Shown here piece after piece: positions 62,208-64,000 of a stretch of 64,000 nt of DNA (positions within the stretch are counted from its first letter, which is position 1; each line of letters opens with the position of its first letter). The notes under the pieces were generated by a model. That model saw only the letters and a program-made list of their open reading frames with translations. It ran no database searches and was not told where the DNA came from. The position numbers were made by a program, and so were the translations under genes. Source of the DNA: MFD04716-140 sp963703125 (lineage in GTDB: Bacteria > Bacteroidota > Bacteroidia > Flavobacteriales > Flavobacteriaceae); the NCBI GenBank assembly GCA_963703125.1, contig OY969790.1:3658001-3722000 (forward strand), read 5' to 3'.

Positions 62208-64000
62208 ATGATAAAATACGAAGAAAATATTGAGGTTCGTGGAGCCCGGGTCCACAATCTTAAAAATATAGATGTTACCATTCCCAGGGAAAAGTTGGTC
62301 GTAATCACGGGACTGTCCGGCAGTGGTAAGTCCTCTTTGGCATTTGACACTATCTATGCAGAAGGCCAGCGTCGCTATATTGAAACGTTTTCAGCTTATG
62401 CACGTCAATTTCTGGGTGGCCTAGAGCGACCGGATGTAGATAAAATTGATGGTCTTTCACCCGTAATTGCCATTGAACAAAAGACAACCTCTAAATCGCC
62501 GCGGTCTACTGTTGGCACCATCACCGAAATTTATGACTTTTTAAGGCTTCTTTTTGCTCGGGCGGCAGATGCCTATAGTTATAATACAGGAGAAAAAATG
62601 GTTAGTTACAGCGATGACCAAATCAAGGAACTTATCAAAACAGACTATGATGGCAAGAAAATAAATATTCTTGCGCCCATCATAAAATCCCGCAAGGGGC
62701 ACTATAGGGAGCTTTTTGAGCAAATTGCAAAGCAGGGATTTGTAAAAGTACGAGTAGATGGTGAAGTGAAGGATATCTTGAAAGGTATGAAGCTAGATCG
62801 CTACAAGACCCATGACATCGAGATTGTCATTGATAGATTAAAAGTCAACGAGTCAATAGATCTTGACAAAAGGCTTACGGACACCATTAATACGGCCATG
62901 TATAGCGGTGAGAATGTATTAATGGTATTGGAAGAGGAAAGTATAGAACCAAGATATTTCAGTAGGGACCTGATGTGCCCAACTACCGGAATTTCATATC
63001 CTTCCCCGGAACCCAATACATTTTCTTTCAATTCACCAAAGGGTATGTGCCTTAATTGTAACGGACTTGGCCATGTTTACGAGGTTAATTCGAATAAAAT
63101 ATTCCCAGATAAAAAACTTTCGATCAAAGCTGGCGGAATTGCACCTCTAGGAGCGTATAAAAATTCATGGGCCTTCAAACAAATTGAAACCATAGGCCAA
63201 CGGTATGGATTTGGTATCTCCGATTCGATTTCAAAAATATCGGATGAAGCCATTGAGGTATTATTGCATGGCTCCAGTGAGTCTTTTGAGCTTGAATCCA
63301 AAACCCTAGGAGTTAAGCGCAACTACAAAATAGAATACGAGGGAATAGCCAATTTCATCAAAAACCAATTTGAGGAGGCCGACTCTACATCAATTAAAAG
63401 ATGGGCAAAGGAATATATGGATAAAATTGTTTGTCCTACCTGTGAAGGATCTCGCCTACGTAAAGAATCTCTGAACTTTAGAATATATGAAAAGAACATT
63501 TCCGAATTGGCAAATTTGGATATCGCAGAATTGGCCGATTTTTTTTCAAGGTTAAATGATAAATTGCAGGGAAGTCAAAAAATTATTTCCCATGAAATTA
63601 TCAAGGAAATAAATACCCGCATACGGTTTTTACTGGATGTGGGGCTCGATTATCTTTCCTTGAATAGAAGCTCAAAATCGCTATCAGGAGGAGAGGCGCA
63701 ACGCATTCGGCTTGCCACTCAAATTGGATCACAATTGGTAGGAGTTTTATATATTCTTGACGAACCCAGTATAGGATTGCATCAACGTGATAATAACCGA
63801 TTGATCAGCTCTTTGGAAGCACTCCGTGATATTGGCAATTCGGTGATCGTAGTGGAACATGACAGGGACATGATAGAACGAGCGGACCATGTAATTGATA
63901 TTGGCCCCAAAGCTGGAAAATATGGGGGCGAAATTATATCCCAAGGAAGTCCGGAAGATTTATTTTCGTTTAACACTTTGACCGCTGATTATCTTTCGGG
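62208..64000 (+). CDS. uvrA: Excinuclease ABC subunit A, 3' end cut by window edge
   Basis: 597 residues of an expected 930 or so, open to the right edge. The first ATPase has Walker A ITGLSGSGKSSLAFDTIYAE; the first signature region is GLSPVIAIEQKTTSKSPRST. The first zinc module reads CPTTGISYPSPEP then FNSPKGMCLNCNGLG; the second partner is CPTCEGSRLRKESL. The ABC signature SLSGGEAQRIRLATQIGSQL and Walker B LYILDEPSIGLHQRDN follow. UvrA loads UvrB at bulky lesions in nucleotide-excision repair. Together with the upstream genes this edge is a repair neighbourhood. Confidence 0.97.
   Translation, partial: MIKYEENIEVRGARVHNLKNIDVTIPREKLVVITGLSGSGKSSLAFDTIYAEGQRRYIETFSAYARQFLGGLERPDVDKIDGLSPVIAIEQKTTSKSPRSTVGTITEIYDFLRLLFARAADAYSYNTGEKMVSYSDDQIKELIKTDYDGKKINILAPIIKSRKGHYRELFEQIAKQGFVKVRVDGEVKDILKGMKLDRYKTHDIEIVIDRLKVNESIDLDKRLTDTINTAMYSGENVLMVLEEESIEPRYFSRDLMCPTTGISYPSPEPNTFSFNSPKGMCLNCNGLGHVYEVNSNKIFPDKKLSIKAGGIAPLGAYKNSWAFKQIETIGQRYGFGISDSISKISDEAIEVLLHGSSESFELESKTLGVKRNYKIEYEGIANFIKNQFEEADSTSIKRWAKEYMDKIVCPTCEGSRLRKESLNFRIYEKNISELANLDIAELADFFSRLNDKLQGSQKIISHEIIKEINTRIRFLLDVGLDYLSLNRSSKSLSGGEAQRIRLATQIGSQLVGVLYILDEPSIGLHQRDNNRLISSLEALRDIGNSVIVVEHDRDMIERADHVIDIGPKAGKYGGEIISQGSPEDLFSFNTLTADYLS

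Noticed and set aside
1..64000. tRNA, rRNA, CRISPR arrays, insertion sequences, prophage
   Set aside because: No cloverleaf-like sequence, spacer-repeat array, transposase or phage structural gene was recognised.

Overview
The window reads as a chromosomal segment of a Bacteroidota bacterium, most likely a marine Flavobacteriaceae (inference). The grounds are AT-rich DNA, promoters of the TAnnTTTG type in place of TATAAT boxes, few Shine-Dalgarno sites, and typical gene families: a fused E1 alpha/beta dehydrogenase, a SusC-style carboxypeptidase-regulatory plus plug segment, MutS2 without an Smr domain, TPR-type regulators, DUF4369/TlpA lipoproteins, and an FAD plus Fe-S oxidase of about 970 residues. 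I saw no rRNA, tRNA, CRISPR array or complete insertion sequence. Both edges cut genes: an unknown gene at 1-445 and uvrA at 62208-64000.

Layout. 0-3 kb is an accessory-looking edge with a cut unknown gene, a 74-residue orphan and a phospholipase-D-like/CFI-box protein, bounded by a short imperfect direct repeat. 3-14 kb is mostly minus strand: glutamate-synthase-like FMN protein, TPR adenylate cyclase, class IV aminotransferase, sugar isomerase-like TIM barrel, secreted alpha-helical protein, a decayed BNR-repeat gene, an EamA exporter and an ATP-grasp enzyme. 14-17 kb has a second TIM-barrel protein, a ribosome hibernation factor and TerC. 17.2-23.5 kb is a tight minus-strand operon joining a type III polyketide synthase to its own acyl-chain module (ACP, ketosynthase, dehydratase, FabL-like enoyl reductase) and two tailoring enzymes, which suggests a phenolic or quinone lipid. 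23.6-33.6 kb holds envelope lipoproteins, fused E1 dehydrogenase, a 2OG oxygenase, SUI1, a DUF1835/phosphorylase/binding-protein operon and ung. 33.7-37.5 kb holds a SatD-like regulator with DUF3307 behind repeated palindromic operators, then mutS2. 37.6-44.3 kb holds a cholesterol-dependent-cytolysin-like lipoprotein divergent from a TPR/HTH regulator across a palindromic operator region, and a DUF4139 protein with an inserted SusC-type plug. 44-59.8 kb is metabolic and envelope genes (gltP-like, aroC, lpxH-like, FAD/Fe-S oxidase, TlpA, rhomboid, acyltransferase, sterol desaturase, glmM, AcpH-like, ggt). 59.8-64 kb is DNA repair: a LexA-like S24 repressor, its repeated operators, a TIGR03915-type repair protein and uvrA.

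Five recognisable full-length genes are each broken by one frameshift (near 3435, 8411, 13737, 26175 and 50320). Each fits a one-base indel, some in short homopolymers, while the homology continues in the other frame. This points to consensus errors in the assembly at least as much as to real gene loss. The BNR-repeat gene at 11334-12016 is different: it has several lesions and lacks most of its length, so it is a true remnant.
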